From NCBI GenBank assembly GCA_964575975.1, contig CAZNTU010000003.1:35101-99100 (forward strand): DNA of 64,000 nucleotides. The letters run 5' to 3'. This document shows positions 1-9,406 of this stretch, piece by piece. This stretch comes from G963674505 sp964575975. Its GTDB lineage: Bacteria > Desulfobacterota > Desulfobacteria > Desulfobacterales > SKZT01. A program made the translations under genes and the position numbers. The notes beneath the pieces were generated by a model that saw nothing but the letters and a program-made list of their open reading frames with translations, made no database searches and was not told the origin of the DNA. The first letter of the stretch is position 1. Every line of letters begins with the position of its first letter.

Positions 1-12
1 ATCCGGAAGCAT

Positions 13-2058
13 TTACTTTAGGTCGTCCAGCGTCCTTCTGACCGCCTCGGCCAATTCGCCGATGACAAGCGGCTTCTGCAGGAACGCTTTTATTTCGGGA
101 TGCGTCGCTTTCACCTCCGTGATTCTCTCGGGGTATCCCGAACAAAGAACGACGGGAATGTCCGGCCTGATTCGCGTCATCCGCGCGGCCAATTCGTCGC
201 CGGTGATCTTGGGCATGGTCAGGTCGGTAATGACCAAATCGTAGCGAGCTGGGTCTTTTTCGAAAGTTTCCAAGGCTTCCGGCGAGCTTGCGCAGATGTC
301 CACCTCGTACCCCAAATGTTCGAGAAGCTGTTTTTCCAGGTTTACGAGAACGAGTTCGTCGTCGACAATGAGGATTCTTTCGTTTCCGGTCGGAAGGGAC
401 TGCTGCTGGTTTTTTTCCGTCTCGACAATCTTTTTTTCGATTACCGGGAGATAGACGTTGAAGGTGGAGCCCAACCCAGGCTCGCTGTAGACCGTGACGG
501 TACCCCGATAGTCGGCTACGATGCCATGCACCATGGAAAGCCCTAGACCGGTCCCTTCCCCTTTGCCCTTGGTGGTGAAATAAGGTTCGAATACACGGTC
601 GACGATTTCTTTGGGAATGCCGGAACCCGTGTCGGAAACGGACAGTTTCAAATATTTTCCAGCATCCAGGTTTAACGCTTTGTTTTCCGGGCTTCCGTTT
701 ATTTTGACAGATTTCATGCTTACGGACAGGATTCCGCTTTTTCCTCTCATCGCATGCGCCGCGTTGGTGCATAAGTTCAACAGCACTTGGTGAATTTGGG
801 AGGGATCGCCAAAAACGGGGTCCAAATCGCAATCGATATCATGGCGAATTTCGATGGTGGCCGGAAGCGTGGCCTTTAGCAGGTTAGTGGTTTCCTTGAC
901 GATGGGACCGACATGAACCGGCCGTCTCTCCTTTTCGACCTGCCTGCTGAAAGCGAGGATATGCCCGATCAGGTCCTTCGCCCTCTGGGACGCCTTCATC
1001 ACCTGCTCCAGGTTTCTCCGCATCGCGCTGTTCTTGGGAACGTAGAGTCCCGCAAGCTCGGTGTATCCCATTATGGCCGCCAGGATATTGTTGAAGTCGT
1101 GGGCGATTCCGCCGGCCAAAGCGCCGATCGCCTCCATTTTCTGGGCGCGGAACAATTGTTGCTTCAACTTTTTCTCTGCGCCGATATCCAGCACGAACGC
1201 CAAAATGGCGGGTTTTTCGTTGTATTTGATCAATGTCAGCCAAACCTCCACATCGAACCGCTCCCCGTTCTTTTTCATCGCCGTTAGTTCGTAGTGGGAC
1301 CTGACGTCTTTTCCGGCAAGACGCTCGGACTGCCTTTTGAGCACCTTCTCGCGCTCTTCCGGAACCGCCAGCAATTCCACGGGTTTGCCTAGAATTTCCT
1401 CCGGCTCGTCATACCCGTACATTTTGACGAACTTGGGATTGACATACACGAGCACGCCGTTCTGGGAAATGCGGATGCCCACTCCGGCCTGTTCAAAGGC
1501 GCCTCGATAACGCTCCTCGCTTTCCCTCAAGGCGATCTCGGCCTTTTTTTGGTCCGTTACGTCCACCAAAAGTCCATTGAAATGACCCAACGTTCCATTG
1601 TCGTCGAACACGGGTTTCGAAATGGCATGGATATGCCTCCAGGATTCCTTGGCGGGATTGTAGATTCTGACCTCTTCGTTGAAGGGAATTCTCTCGAGAC
1701 GCGACAGGCGGTTGCCTTTTTCCACGCGTTCCCGATCCGCCGGGTGAATCCGTTCAAACCAACTCTTGAAATCCAATGGATCTTCGACCCCGAGAACGTC
1801 CTTAATCGACGGACTTACGAAAACCACCTTGGCGCCCGATTTTCGGTCGCTTTCCATGGCCAGTTGATAGACGGCGAACCCCTCTGCCGTATCCAGCATG
1901 GACCGGTAATTGTTCCTTTCCTTTTCGAGCGCGTCCGCAAGCGAGCGAACTTTCTCCAACTCCTCTTGCATGCGCCTGTTTAGTTCTTCCAACTCTGGTA
2001 TTCTGTCGCTGTTCAAATTTTCGTCCTTTAAACGAGGGGTTCGCGCTTTTAGTTGCAT
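13..2058 (-). CDS. Hybrid sensor histidine kinase/response regulator (PAS-PAS-HisKA-HATPase-REC)
   Basis: A soluble two-component hybrid kinase. It has an N-terminal coiled coil, two PAS domains (about residues 60-170 and 180-300), a HisKA domain with the phospho-acceptor His in LAGGIAHDFNNIL, and a HATPase_c domain with the N box (NLCTNAAHAM), DTGSGIP and GTGLGLSMVHG. A C-terminal receiver domain carries the acceptor Asp in VITDLTMP and the switch Lys in FLQKPL. I see no membrane segment, so it probably senses a cytoplasmic cue through PAS. The chosen ATG at 2058 has no clear Shine-Dalgarno; a TTG at 2088 would add 10 residues. It lies 48 bp downstream of nth on the same strand. No cognate output protein is adjacent. 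Confidence 0.93.
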   Translation of the reverse strand: MQLKARTPRLKDENLNSDRIPELEELNRRMQEELEKVRSLADALEKERNNYRSMLDTAEGFAVYQLAMESDRKSGAKVVFVSPSIKDVLGVEDPLDFKSWFERIHPADRERVEKGNRLSRLERIPFNEEVRIYNPAKESWRHIHAISKPVFDDNGTLGHFNGLLVDVTDQKKAEIALRESEERYRGAFEQAGVGIRISQNGVLVYVNPKFVKMYGYDEPEEILGKPVELLAVPEEREKVLKRQSERLAGKDVRSHYELTAMKKNGERFDVEVWLTLIKYNEKPAILAFVLDIGAEKKLKQQLFRAQKMEAIGALAGGIAHDFNNILAAIMGYTELAGLYVPKNSAMRRNLEQVMKASQRAKDLIGHILAFSRQVEKERRPVHVGPIVKETTNLLKATLPATIEIRHDIDCDLDPVFGDPSQIHQVLLNLCTNAAHAMRGKSGILSVSMKSVKINGSPENKALNLDAGKYLKLSVSDTGSGIPKEIVDRVFEPYFTTKGKGEGTGLGLSMVHGIVADYRGTVTVYSEPGLGSTFNVYLPVIEKKIVETEKNQQQSLPTGNERILIVDDELVLVNLEKQLLEHLGYEVDICASSPEALETFEKDPARYDLVITDLTMPKITGDELAARMTRIRPDIPVVLCSGYPERITEVKATHPEIKAFLQKPLVIGELAEAVRRTLDDLK

Positions 2059-2106
2059 CCAGAACGTAAAAGTCCGGATGTCCGGCAAACTTCGATTTTC
2101 TCGGGT

Positions 2107-2742
2107 TCAAGCGGTCTTGTCCGCAAACGCGCACAGATCGTGTATGGGGCATTTTGCGCAAAGGGGTTTTCTCGCTTGGCAAAATTCCCTGCCGAAGTAG
2201 AGCAACCGGAGAGAGAAACCGTCCCAATCGTTCCTCGGAACGATCTTCATCAGGTCGAACTCTATTTTGGCGGGATCTTCGTTTCGAGTGAAACCCAATC
2301 TTCGGGAAATTCGGGAAACATGCGTATCCACGACGATGGCAGGTTTGTCGAAAACGGTTCCGAGAACTACGTTGGCCGTTTTTCGCCCGACGCCGGGAAG
2401 CCTCACCAGCTCTTCCAAATTGTCCGGAACTGCCCCTCCGTGTTTTTCGAGTATGGCCATGGCGCAGTTTTTCAGATTTTTCGCCTTGTTCTTGTAATAC
2501 CCGGTAGAGCGAATCAATTCTTCCAGCCGGTCCGGTTCGACCTTCACGAAATCCTCCGGCCCCGGAAGTTCCTTGAAAAGCGTTCGGGTCACTTTGTTGA
2601 CCTGCTTGTCGGTGCATTGGGCCGACAGAACGGTGGCGGCCAGAAGTTGAAAGGGGGTCGAAAAATCAAGCTGCGTCTTGACATCGGGATAGGTCTCTTT
2701 TAATATCCCTCGAATTTTGTCGGCTCGCTCCTTGAGCTTCAT
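2107..2742 (-). CDS. nth: Endonuclease III (base-excision repair DNA glycosylase/AP lyase)
   Basis: A 211-residue protein of normal family length. It removes oxidised pyrimidines from DNA and cleaves the abasic site by beta-elimination. Visible signatures are the helix-hairpin-helix LPGVGRKTANVVL, the catalytic Lys in that HhH and the catalytic Asp in VVDTHVSRI. The C-terminal [4Fe-4S] cluster motif begins CQARKPLCAKCPIHDLC, with C-x6-C-x2-C-x5-C spacing. The start has a GAGG sequence about 8 nt upstream. It could be co-transcribed with the downstream hybrid kinase. Confidence 0.97.
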   Translation of the reverse strand: MKLKERADKIRGILKETYPDVKTQLDFSTPFQLLAATVLSAQCTDKQVNKVTRTLFKELPGPEDFVKVEPDRLEELIRSTGYYKNKAKNLKNCAMAILEKHGGAVPDNLEELVRLPGVGRKTANVVLGTVFDKPAIVVDTHVSRISRRLGFTRNEDPAKIEFDLMKIVPRNDWDGFSLRLLYFGREFCQARKPLCAKCPIHDLCAFADKTA

Positions 2743-2874
2743 CGCGCGGCCTCTTCGTGGAAATTAATTAACGGGTTGTCGAACATGCAGCCGCCTCCGA
2801 GAGGCTATTAAAGTGCGCTGCAAAAATAACGCGGGCGATTGTAATACCACGGAATCCTAAAATCAATACAGTTA

Positions 2875-3885
2875 ATGCATTCCGAAAAGATGAATTTCGA
2901 TCCAAATAAAATCAGGGCGCTGGGACTATGCTCCGGCGGGCTGGACAGTATTCTTTCCGCGCTCGTGCTTCGAAATCAAGGCGTGGAAGTGGAGTGGGTG
3001 GCGTTCGAAACCCCCTTTTTTTCGTCAGAAAAAGCAAGAAAGGCCTCCCGCATGACGGGCGTCCCATTGACCGTCCAAAAAATCACGGAAAAATACATGG
3101 AGATGCTCCAAAATCCCAATTGCGGGTACGGAAAGAACATGAACCCGTGCATGGATTGCCATGCGCTGATGTTCAAGCTGGCAGGGGAAATCATGCGGGA
3201 GCGGGAGTTCCATTTTCTGTTCAGCGGGGAAGTCCTGGGACAGCGGCCTATGTCTCAAACCAGGCCGTCATTGAACTACGTGGAAAAACATTCGGGAATG
3301 AAAGGTTCTATCCTGCGCCCCTTGAGCGCGAAAAAACTCGACGAAACCATACCGGAACAAAAAGGCTGGGTGGACAGGGACAAGCTGCTGGATTTAACGG
3401 GACGAGGCCGCAAACGACAGATTCAAATGGCCAAGGAATTCGGAGTGACAGAATATCCCGCTCCTGCCGGCGGATGTCTGCTTACCGACAAAGGCTACTC
3501 GGTTCGATTGAAGGATCTGATGGAACGAAAGCGCTACATCGCCGAGAGAGAATTGCATCTTTTGAAATTCGGACGCCATTTTCGCGCGACATCGGGGGCG
3601 AAGATCGTCGTCGGGCGCACCCAGAAGGACAACGAAAATATACTTAGGCACTGCGACGAGACACGGGATTCGATTCTGAGGGCCGTCCGCTATCCGAGTC
3701 CCATCGTATTGATTCCATGCGAATCCGACCGCGAGGACATACTTCTGGCCGCAGCCATATGCGCCGGCTACACCAAGGCTCCGGCACACATCCCTGCGGA
3801 AGTCGCGCTCGAAAGCCCCGCCGGAAACGAACTGCTTGCCGTTCTCCCCGTTGCGCCCGCGAACGTAAAGCATCTGTTGATATAG
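2875..3885 (+). CDS. PP-loop ATPase, MnmA/ThiI-like tRNA sulfur-transfer protein
   Basis: A 336-residue protein with the ATP-pyrophosphatase P-loop SGGLDS at residues 20-25, as in tRNA thiouridylases. A NPCMDCH motif (Cys92/Cys95) resembles the NPC..C region of MnmA, and a third conserved-looking Cys lies in PAGGCLLT (Cys201). The C-terminal third (about 215-336) has no PP-loop features and resembles the small RNA-binding extension seen in related proteins. I infer adenylation and thiolation of a tRNA uridine, but the substrate position is not determined by sequence. Two ATGs (2875, 2890) are possible and neither has a good Shine-Dalgarno. It is not the canonical MnmA, which is longer in its central and C-terminal domains. 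Confidence 0.8.
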   Translation: MHSEKMNFDPNKIRALGLCSGGLDSILSALVLRNQGVEVEWVAFETPFFSSEKARKASRMTGVPLTVQKITEKYMEMLQNPNCGYGKNMNPCMDCHALMFKLAGEIMREREFHFLFSGEVLGQRPMSQTRPSLNYVEKHSGMKGSILRPLSAKKLDETIPEQKGWVDRDKLLDLTGRGRKRQIQMAKEFGVTEYPAPAGGCLLTDKGYSVRLKDLMERKRYIAERELHLLKFGRHFRATSGAKIVVGRTQKDNENILRHCDETRDSILRAVRYPSPIVLIPCESDREDILLAAAICAGYTKAPAHIPAEVALESPAGNELLAVLPVAPANVKHLLI

Positions 3886-3937
3886 GAGCGACAGGAACGC
3901 GCGGTTCGGTCCCGATGCCAAAACGCGTCCGATGCGT

Positions 3938-4987
3938 CTAGCGGCAAGCCTCGGCCCTCAATTGGCCGCAAGCGGCGGAGATGTCGCTCCCCTTGCTCTG
4001 CCGGACGATGACCGTGTAGTTCCGTTCCACGAGAACGTCGCGGAATTTCGCGATAACGGATTCGTCGGGGCGTTGGAATTCGGAGCCTTCGAACTCGTTG
4101 AACGGTATGAGATTGATCTTCGCGCTGACAGGTTTCAAAAGCCCGGACAGACGCCGGGCGTCGACCTCCGAGTCGTTCACGCCTCTTATGAGTATGTATT
4201 CGAAGGTTATTCGGCGCCTGCGTTTCAGCGGGTATTGCTTGCATGCCTCGATCAGTTCCTCGACGGGGTATTTTCGGTTTATCGGCATCAGGCGGCTACG
4301 GGTCTCGTTGGCCGTCGCGTTCAATGAAACGGCGACGTTCGCCGAGGAATCCCGTCCGAACGCGACGATCTTCGGAACCAATCCGGCCGTGGAGACGGTG
4401 ACCCGCCGCGACGACAGGCCGAGGCCGTTGTCGTCTTCCATGATGGTCTCCAAGGCGCCGACTAAATTTTCGTAGTTGGCGAGGGGCTCTCCCATGCCCA
4501 TGAACACGAGATTGGTCAATCGGAGGGTTTCTTGCGGGTCGGAATCGACAAGGTGGATCAAGTCGCGAACTTGGGCGACGATTTCGCCTCTCGTCAGATT
4601 TCGGACGAAGCCTCCCCGGGCCGTGCAACAGAAGCGGCATCCCTGGGCGCATCCGACTTGGCTCGAAACGCAAAGCGTGTAATGGTCCTTCTCGGGAATC
4701 AGGACGCTTTCGATCAGATTTCCGTCTTCGAGTTCGAACAGGTATTTCCTGGAACCGTCCGACGACGTTCGCACATTTTCGACCGACAGGCGGTGGATGG
4801 AGAAGTTGTCGGAAAGAAGATTTCTCAGATCCTTGGAGAGATCCGTCATGTCCGCGAAGGAATCGACTTGGCGCACGTATATCCATTTTTGGATCTGGGC
4901 CGCCCTGTATGGCTTAATTCCGTGTTTTGAAAGCCATGCGACCAAATCGACGGCTGACAGTTCCTTTATGTCTTTTAAACGTGACAT
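3938..4987 (-). CDS. rlmN: Dual-specificity 23S rRNA/tRNA adenine C2-methyltransferase RlmN
   Basis: A radical-SAM methyltransferase that methylates A2503 of 23S rRNA and A37 of some tRNAs. The 349 residues contain the [4Fe-4S] motif GCAQGCRFC (Cys113, 117, 120), the GEPLAN motif near 167 and the C-terminal catalytic Cys in AACGQLRAE (Cys340). The N-terminal accessory helix domain covers about residues 1-90. The start is the ATG giving MSRLKDIKEL. The frame stays open for a further 1.4 kb opposite ffh, but that extension has no homology and is rejected. The gene is divergent from ffh across about 114 bp. Confidence 0.97.
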   Translation of the reverse strand: MSRLKDIKELSAVDLVAWLSKHGIKPYRAAQIQKWIYVRQVDSFADMTDLSKDLRNLLSDNFSIHRLSVENVRTSSDGSRKYLFELEDGNLIESVLIPEKDHYTLCVSSQVGCAQGCRFCCTARGGFVRNLTRGEIVAQVRDLIHLVDSDPQETLRLTNLVFMGMGEPLANYENLVGALETIMEDDNGLGLSSRRVTVSTAGLVPKIVAFGRDSSANVAVSLNATANETRSRLMPINRKYPVEELIEACKQYPLKRRRRITFEYILIRGVNDSEVDARRLSGLLKPVSAKINLIPFNEFEGSEFQRPDESVIAKFRDVLVERNYTVIVRQSKGSDISAACGQLRAEACR

Positions 4988-5039
4988 CGGGGCATCTTTC
5001 GCATATAATAATTTGATTTTGGATTTGGCGAATAATTCC

Positions 5040-5068
5040 TTGACATTACATTTTTTCCAATATATTTT
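5040..5068 (+). promoter_or_regulatory. Sigma70-like promoter for the ffh-rpsP operon
   Basis: A perfect -35 TTGACA at 5040-5045 is followed by 17 nt and TATTTT at 5063-5068; an overlapping TATATT at 5061-5066 gives a 15-nt spacer. The ffh ATG lies 34 nt beyond the -10. The AT-rich gap between rlmN and ffh stands out from the surrounding coding sequence. Confidence 0.6.
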
Positions 5069-5101
5069 CAAGGTTTTATTAGCAATAGCAGGAGTTTGGA
5101 G

Positions 5102-6433
5102 ATGTTCGACAACCTGTCCGAAAGACTCGAGGCCGCTTTCAAAAAGCTGAAAGGGCACGGAAAACTGTCCGAAAGCAACATTCAGGACGGTTTGAAAGAG
5201 GTGCGCCTTGCGTTGCTGGAAGCGGATGTCCACTATACCGTGGTGAAAAAGTTCGTTTCGGAGGTCAAGGAGCGGGCAATGGGTCAGGAAGTGACGGCCA
5301 GCCTGACTCCGGGGCAGCAGGTCGTCAAGATCGTCAACGAGGAACTCACCGAGCTGATGGGTTCGACCCGCCAGGGGATAAACTTGGGCGGCACCAAGCC
5401 GGTGGCGGTCATGCTGGTGGGACTCCAGGGCTCGGGCAAGACGACAACGGCGGGAAAACTGGCCGTGTTTCTCAGAAAAAACGGCAAGAATCCGTACCTT
5501 GTTCCTGCCGACGTCTATCGACCGGCCGCCATCGACCAGCTCAAGAAGCTTGGCGCGCAGCTTGGAGTTCCGGTTTTCGACTCGAAATCCGACATGGACC
5601 CGGTCCAGATTTGCCAAAGAGCAAAGGCCGAGGGCCAGAAGGCCGGTTGCGACGTTCTTCTGCTGGATACCGCCGGGCGGCTCCATGTCGACGAAGGACT
5701 CATGGACGAGCTGGAAAGGATCAAGAAGGCGTCGAATCCATCGGACATCCTTCTGGTGGCCGACGCCATGACCGGCCAGGACGCCGTGAACATAGCGCAG
5801 TCCTTCGACAAGAAGCTTGACATCGGCGGAGTCGTCTTGACCAAAATGGACGGCGACGCCAGGGGTGGAGCGGCCCTGTCGATAAAGGCCATTATAGACA
5901 AGCCGATCAAGTTCATCGGAGTCGGGGAAAAACTGAGCCAGTTTGAGGAGTTCCATCCCGACCGAATGTCCTCCCGGATTCTGGGCATGGGCGACGCCTT
6001 GACCATCATCGAGAAAGCCCAGGCCATGGTGGACGAGAAAAAAGCCGTCGAACTGGAAAAAAAGCTCAGAAAAAGCGAATTCACGCTCGAGGATTTTCGC
6101 GACCAAATGGCCCAGGTCCGAAAAATGGGACCGATTTCCGAACTGATGGGCATGATTCCCGGATTCAACAAGATCAAGCAGCTCAAGGACGCGAAGGTGG
6201 AGGACAAGGAGTTGGTCAAGATAGAGGCCATCATCGACTCCATGACTCCGCAGGAACGACGGCAACATTCCATCATCAACGGAAGCCGCAGAAAACGAAT
6301 CGCCTTGGGAAGCGGTACCACGGTGCAGGATGTCAACAGGCTTATCAAGAACTATGCTCAAATCATGAAAATGATGAAAAAATTCACTAAAGGCGGAATG
6401 CGAGGTTTGGGTCGCATGAAGCTGCCATTTTAA
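5102..6433 (+). CDS. ffh: Signal recognition particle GTPase Ffh
   Basis: A 443-residue SRP54 homologue that binds 4.5S RNA and signal sequences and delivers nascent inner-membrane proteins to FtsY/SecYEG. The N domain covers about residues 1-85. The G domain has P-loop GLQGSGKTT (107-115), DTAGR (189-193) and TKMDGDARGG. The Met-rich M domain (about 300-443) ends in the MMKKFTKGGMRGL region. The ATG at 5102 has AGGAG 7 nt upstream; a TTG at 5096 would leave almost no spacing and is rejected. It is the first gene of a ribosome/tRNA maturation operon. The 4.5S RNA gene itself was not seen here. Confidence 0.98.
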   Translation: MFDNLSERLEAAFKKLKGHGKLSESNIQDGLKEVRLALLEADVHYTVVKKFVSEVKERAMGQEVTASLTPGQQVVKIVNEELTELMGSTRQGINLGGTKPVAVMLVGLQGSGKTTTAGKLAVFLRKNGKNPYLVPADVYRPAAIDQLKKLGAQLGVPVFDSKSDMDPVQICQRAKAEGQKAGCDVLLLDTAGRLHVDEGLMDELERIKKASNPSDILLVADAMTGQDAVNIAQSFDKKLDIGGVVLTKMDGDARGGAALSIKAIIDKPIKFIGVGEKLSQFEEFHPDRMSSRILGMGDALTIIEKAQAMVDEKKAVELEKKLRKSEFTLEDFRDQMAQVRKMGPISELMGMIPGFNKIKQLKDAKVEDKELVKIEAIIDSMTPQERRQHSIINGSRRKRIALGSGTTVQDVNRLIKNYAQIMKMMKKFTKGGMRGLGRMKLPF

Positions 6434-6462
6434 TAGGAGCTTGAAAAGGAGAAATTGAAGAC

Positions 6463-6717
6463 ATGGCGGTAAGAATCAGATTGGCCAGGCACGGCGCCAA
6501 AAAGAGACCTTTCTACAGAATTGTCGTGGCTGACCAGGAAAGCAGGCGCGACGGCCGTTTCATCGAAATAGTGGGAACTTACAATCCGTTGAAGGACCCC
6601 GCCGAAGTAAACCTTAAGAACGACCGGGTGGAATATTGGCTGGGCCAGGGAGCCAAACCGACCGATACGGTAAAAAGCTTATTGAAAAAGGAATTGGCCT
6701 CCGAACCTGCTGCGTAG
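6463..6717 (+). CDS. rpsP: 30S ribosomal protein S16
   Basis: An 84-residue protein of normal length, opening [20 protein letters not shown], the family hallmark, followed by [17 protein letters not shown]. It assembles into the body of the 30S subunit. The start is preceded by AAGGAG. It sits 29 bp after ffh and 45 bp before the KH-domain gene, the usual ffh-rpsP-khpA order. Confidence 0.98.
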   Translation: MAVRIRLARHGAKKRPFYRIVVADQESRRDGRFIEIVGTYNPLKDPAEVNLKNDRVEYWLGQGAKPTDTVKSLLKKELASEPAA

Positions 6718-6762
6718 CATCCGTGCTCCGTTCGAAGACGGCTTATGAAGGGAGAGTTGCAC

Positions 6763-6993
6763 ATGAAAGATCTAGTCAAGTATATTGCTCAGGCGCTCGT
6801 GGACAAACCGGACGAAGTTTTTGTCGAGGAAATCACGGGGAACCAGACTTCCGTTTTGGAACTGAAGGTAGCCAAGGACGACTTGGGAAAGATAATCGGA
6901 AAGCAGGGACGTACGGCTCGCGCGATGAGAACCATCTTGAGCGCGGCTTCGGCCAAGATCAAAAAGCGGACTGTCCTCGAAATTATCGAGTAG
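6763..6993 (+). CDS. khpA: KH-domain RNA-binding protein KhpA (YlqC family)
   Basis: A 76-residue single KH-domain protein. The KH loop appears as [16 protein letters not shown], and the N-terminus [19 protein letters not shown] is typical of the family. It is a small RNA chaperone, known elsewhere to partner with KhpB/Jag. The ATG at 6763 has GGAGAG 7 nt upstream and matches the usual start; an in-frame ATG at 6745 would add MKGELH. It lies between rpsP and rimM, the conserved position. Confidence 0.95.
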   Translation: MKDLVKYIAQALVDKPDEVFVEEITGNQTSVLELKVAKDDLGKIIGKQGRTARAMRTILSAASAKIKKRTVLEIIE

Positions 6994-7003
6994 TTCTATC
7001 GAA

Positions 7004-7516
7004 ATGGAGAAAGATCTTAATATCTCCGTCGGAAAAATTACAGGTACGCACGGCTTCAAGGGAACGTTGAAATTGTTCCCGTACGCCGAATCGCCCGACC
7101 TTTTCCAGTCGGGAAAAAAAATTATCGTTCGATACGCCGATGGTAGGTTTGCGGAATTTACCATCGGCTGGATTAAACCCCACAAAAAGGGGTTTCTTCT
7201 TTTTTTCAAGGAGGCGGTCTCCCCGGAGATGGCCGACGACCTGATCGACGCGGAGCTTCTTGTCGAGCGCGAGGACTTTCCCGAAACCGAGAGCGGGGAA
7301 TATTATTGGGCGGACTTGATAGGACTGTCGGTTTATATGATCGACGGCGTCTATTTGGGAAAACTGGATTCCATTTTTGCGACTGGGAGCAACGACGTTT
7401 TCGTGGTAAAGCACGATAAAAAAGAAACCTTGGTTCCCGCCCTGGAGTCGGTGGTCGAAAAAGTCGATTTGGACCAGAAGACCATGCGCGTTCGCCTTCC
7501 CGAGGGGTTGCAATGA
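7004..7516 (+). CDS. rimM: 16S rRNA processing protein RimM
   Basis: A 170-residue RimM with an N-terminal beta-barrel ([19 protein letters not shown]) and a C-terminal PRC-barrel domain ([13 protein letters not shown] and [20 protein letters not shown]). It binds S19 and assists maturation of the 30S head. The start lies about 10 bp after khpA. The stop overlaps the trmD start in ATGA, which suggests translational coupling. Confidence 0.97.
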   Translation: MEKDLNISVGKITGTHGFKGTLKLFPYAESPDLFQSGKKIIVRYADGRFAEFTIGWIKPHKKGFLLFFKEAVSPEMADDLIDAELLVEREDFPETESGEYYWADLIGLSVYMIDGVYLGKLDSIFATGSNDVFVVKHDKKETLVPALESVVEKVDLDQKTMRVRLPEGLQ

Positions 7517-8310
7517 AGTTTGTGGTTTTGACTCTGTTTCCGGAATTGTTCGAGCCGTTCTGGGGACACGGGATGATTCGGAAGGCGATCGAATCGGGAA
7601 GGATAACCGCGCAAACCATTCAGATAAGGGATTTCGCGGAGGGAAGACACAAGGTGGTGGACGACCGTCCCTATGGCGGAGGTCCGGGGATGGTCATGAA
7701 GCCGGAACCGTTGGCCAAGGCGATTCGCGAGGCGGAAAAAGGGGTTCCGGAGGCCCGGAAAATTCTTCTTTCGCCGCAGGGTCGCGCGTTTTCGCAAGCC
7801 TTGGCTGCGGAACTCGCGCGGGAGAAGAGCCTTGTCTTGTTGTGCGGCAGATATGAGGGAATCGACGAAAGAATTTGCCAGGATTTTGTACACGATGAAA
7901 TTTCCATCGGGGACTACGTTCTGACCGGGGGCGAGTTGGCTGCCATGGTGGTCGTGGACGCTGTGGTCCGGTTCGTGCCGGGCGTGCTGGGATGCGCCGA
8001 CTCGAGCGAGGACGATTCGTTTTCCGACAAGCTTTTGGAACACGCCCATTATACGAGACCGTTCGAGTTCGAAGGGGAGACAGTCCCGGAAACGCTTCTT
8101 TCCGGGAACCACGGAGAGGTGGAAAAATGGCGCTTGCGCTCCTCGCTTGTCAGGACCTTTTTGAAAAGGCCCGACTTGCTGCATCAGCGGCTTTTGAAAA
8201 AGGAGGAGATTGCGATTCTGGCGGAATTGAAGGCGAAGATCCAGGAAACCATCGATTTACATTCGGCCGCGAAGCCGGAAGACTTCGAAACGAGGGCCGA
8301 CGGCGAATAA
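7513..8310 (+). CDS. trmD: tRNA (guanine-N1-)-methyltransferase TrmD
   Basis: A 265-residue SPOUT methyltransferase that makes m1G37 in tRNA and so prevents +1 frameshifting. Family motifs are all present: the N-terminal [38 protein letters not shown], the knot region [33 protein letters not shown] and the C-terminal [10 protein letters not shown]. Length and order are normal. It overlaps rimM by 4 bp. Confidence 0.98.
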   Translation: MKFVVLTLFPELFEPFWGHGMIRKAIESGRITAQTIQIRDFAEGRHKVVDDRPYGGGPGMVMKPEPLAKAIREAEKGVPEARKILLSPQGRAFSQALAAELAREKSLVLLCGRYEGIDERICQDFVHDEISIGDYVLTGGELAAMVVVDAVVRFVPGVLGCADSSEDDSFSDKLLEHAHYTRPFEFEGETVPETLLSGNHGEVEKWRLRSSLVRTFLKRPDLLHQRLLKKEEIAILAELKAKIQETIDLHSAAKPEDFETRADGE

Positions 8311-8311
8311 A

Positions 8312-8920
8312 TTGGAACCTGTCTATGAGAACTCGTCGGTGGATACGGATCTGTCGATAGCGCTGGTCCATTATCCGGTGCTGAACAAAAACGGCGAAAC
8401 CATAGCATCCGCCATAACGAACCTGGACCTGCACGACATCTCCAGGTCGGCAAGGACTTACGGGGTCAATACTTTCTACGTGGTCACGCCTCTCGTCGAC
8501 CAGAGGGAGCTGGCCCGAAAAATAATCGACCACTGGATCGAAGGGTTCGGCGGGAAATACAATCCTGACAGAAAGGCGGCGGTCGAACTGATCAAGATAA
8601 CGGATTCCGTCGAGGATGCCGCAGCGGATATTCTCGAGAGACGCTCGATGGCTCCGAAGACGGTAGCCACGAGCGCCAAAAAAGCATCCGGAAGTCTCGA
8701 ATACCATACGTTTCGAAGAATGTTGGCGGATGGAAGCCCTTACCTGTTGCTGTTTGGAACGGCTTGGGGGCTTTCCGGCGAGTTGACGCGCAAGACGGAT
8801 TATTTTCTGGAACCGATCGCGGGAACCGGCAAGTACAACCATCTTTCGGTCCGTTCGGCTTCGGCCATCATACTGGACCGGCTGCTGGGAAGAGAAGAAC
8901 GACAGTTTCAGACAACTTGA
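8312..8920 (+). CDS. SPOUT-like RNA methyltransferase of the trmD operon (PF09936-type)
   Basis: About 200 residues. Visible features are ALVHYPVLNKNGE, the strongly conserved AITNLDLHDISRSARTYGV, LLFGTAWGLS (knot-like) and the C-terminal YNHLSVRSASAIILDRLLG. From memory this matches the SAM-dependent RNA methyltransferase family placed between trmD and rplS in Desulfobacterota and other phyla; its RNA target is not known to me. The TTG at 8312 has no good Shine-Dalgarno. A GTG at 8339, with GAGA 8 nt upstream, may be the true start and would fit the family N-terminus better. Confidence 0.85.
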   Translation: MEPVYENSSVDTDLSIALVHYPVLNKNGETIASAITNLDLHDISRSARTYGVNTFYVVTPLVDQRELARKIIDHWIEGFGGKYNPDRKAAVELIKITDSVEDAAADILERRSMAPKTVATSAKKASGSLEYHTFRRMLADGSPYLLLFGTAWGLSGELTRKTDYFLEPIAGTGKYNHLSVRSASAIILDRLLGREERQFQTT

Positions 8921-8962
8921 ATAGAGTCAAACCGAAATATGAACCATTAGGGGGACAGAACC

Positions 8963-9310
8963 ATGGAGATCATTAAAAACTTAGAAAAGGAAATGATTCG
9001 CATGGACCATCCGGCCTTCGACGCCGGAGACAACGTCAAGGTCCATGTGAAGATCAAAGAGGGCGAGAAGACCCGCATCCAGGTTTTCCAGGGAGTCGTC
9101 ATCAGCAAGAGAAACAACGGGGCGCAATCTTCTTTTACAGTCCGCAAGGTTTCCTACGGCGTGGGCGTGGAAAGGGTTTTTCCCATGCATTCGCCGATCA
9201 TCGACCAGATCGAAGTCGTCACGAAGGGACGAGTTCGTCGGGCCAAAATCTACTACCTGCGCAAACTTCGCGGAAAAGCCGCCAGAATCAAGGAGAAAAG
9301 ATTCAGCTAA
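8963..9310 (+). CDS. rplS: 50S ribosomal protein L19
   Basis: A 115-residue protein of normal length with the family motifs [45 protein letters not shown] and [18 protein letters not shown]19 sits at the 30S-50S interface. A purine-rich GGGGGA lies about 7 nt upstream of the ATG. It is part of the trmD operon. Confidence 0.98.
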   Translation: MEIIKNLEKEMIRMDHPAFDAGDNVKVHVKIKEGEKTRIQVFQGVVISKRNNGAQSSFTVRKVSYGVGVERVFPMHSPIIDQIEVVTKGRVRRAKIYYLRKLRGKAARIKEKRFS

Positions 9311-9406
9311 CAAGTTTTCGGAAGCCCGGAGGGGCGGATTCGGGTGACTTGCCGACGATTTTCACCTTGCTCCGCCCTGCCAACCTTTTTTCGCAAACGA
9401 ACCGGT

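Noticed and set aside
4988..6361. An open minus-strand frame continuing upstream of rlmN for about 458 codons opposite ffh
   Set aside because: RlmN homology starts exactly at MSRLKDIKEL, and the extension is the antisense of a clearly real ffh with no recognisable domain. Long antisense frames are common in this GC-rich coding sequence.
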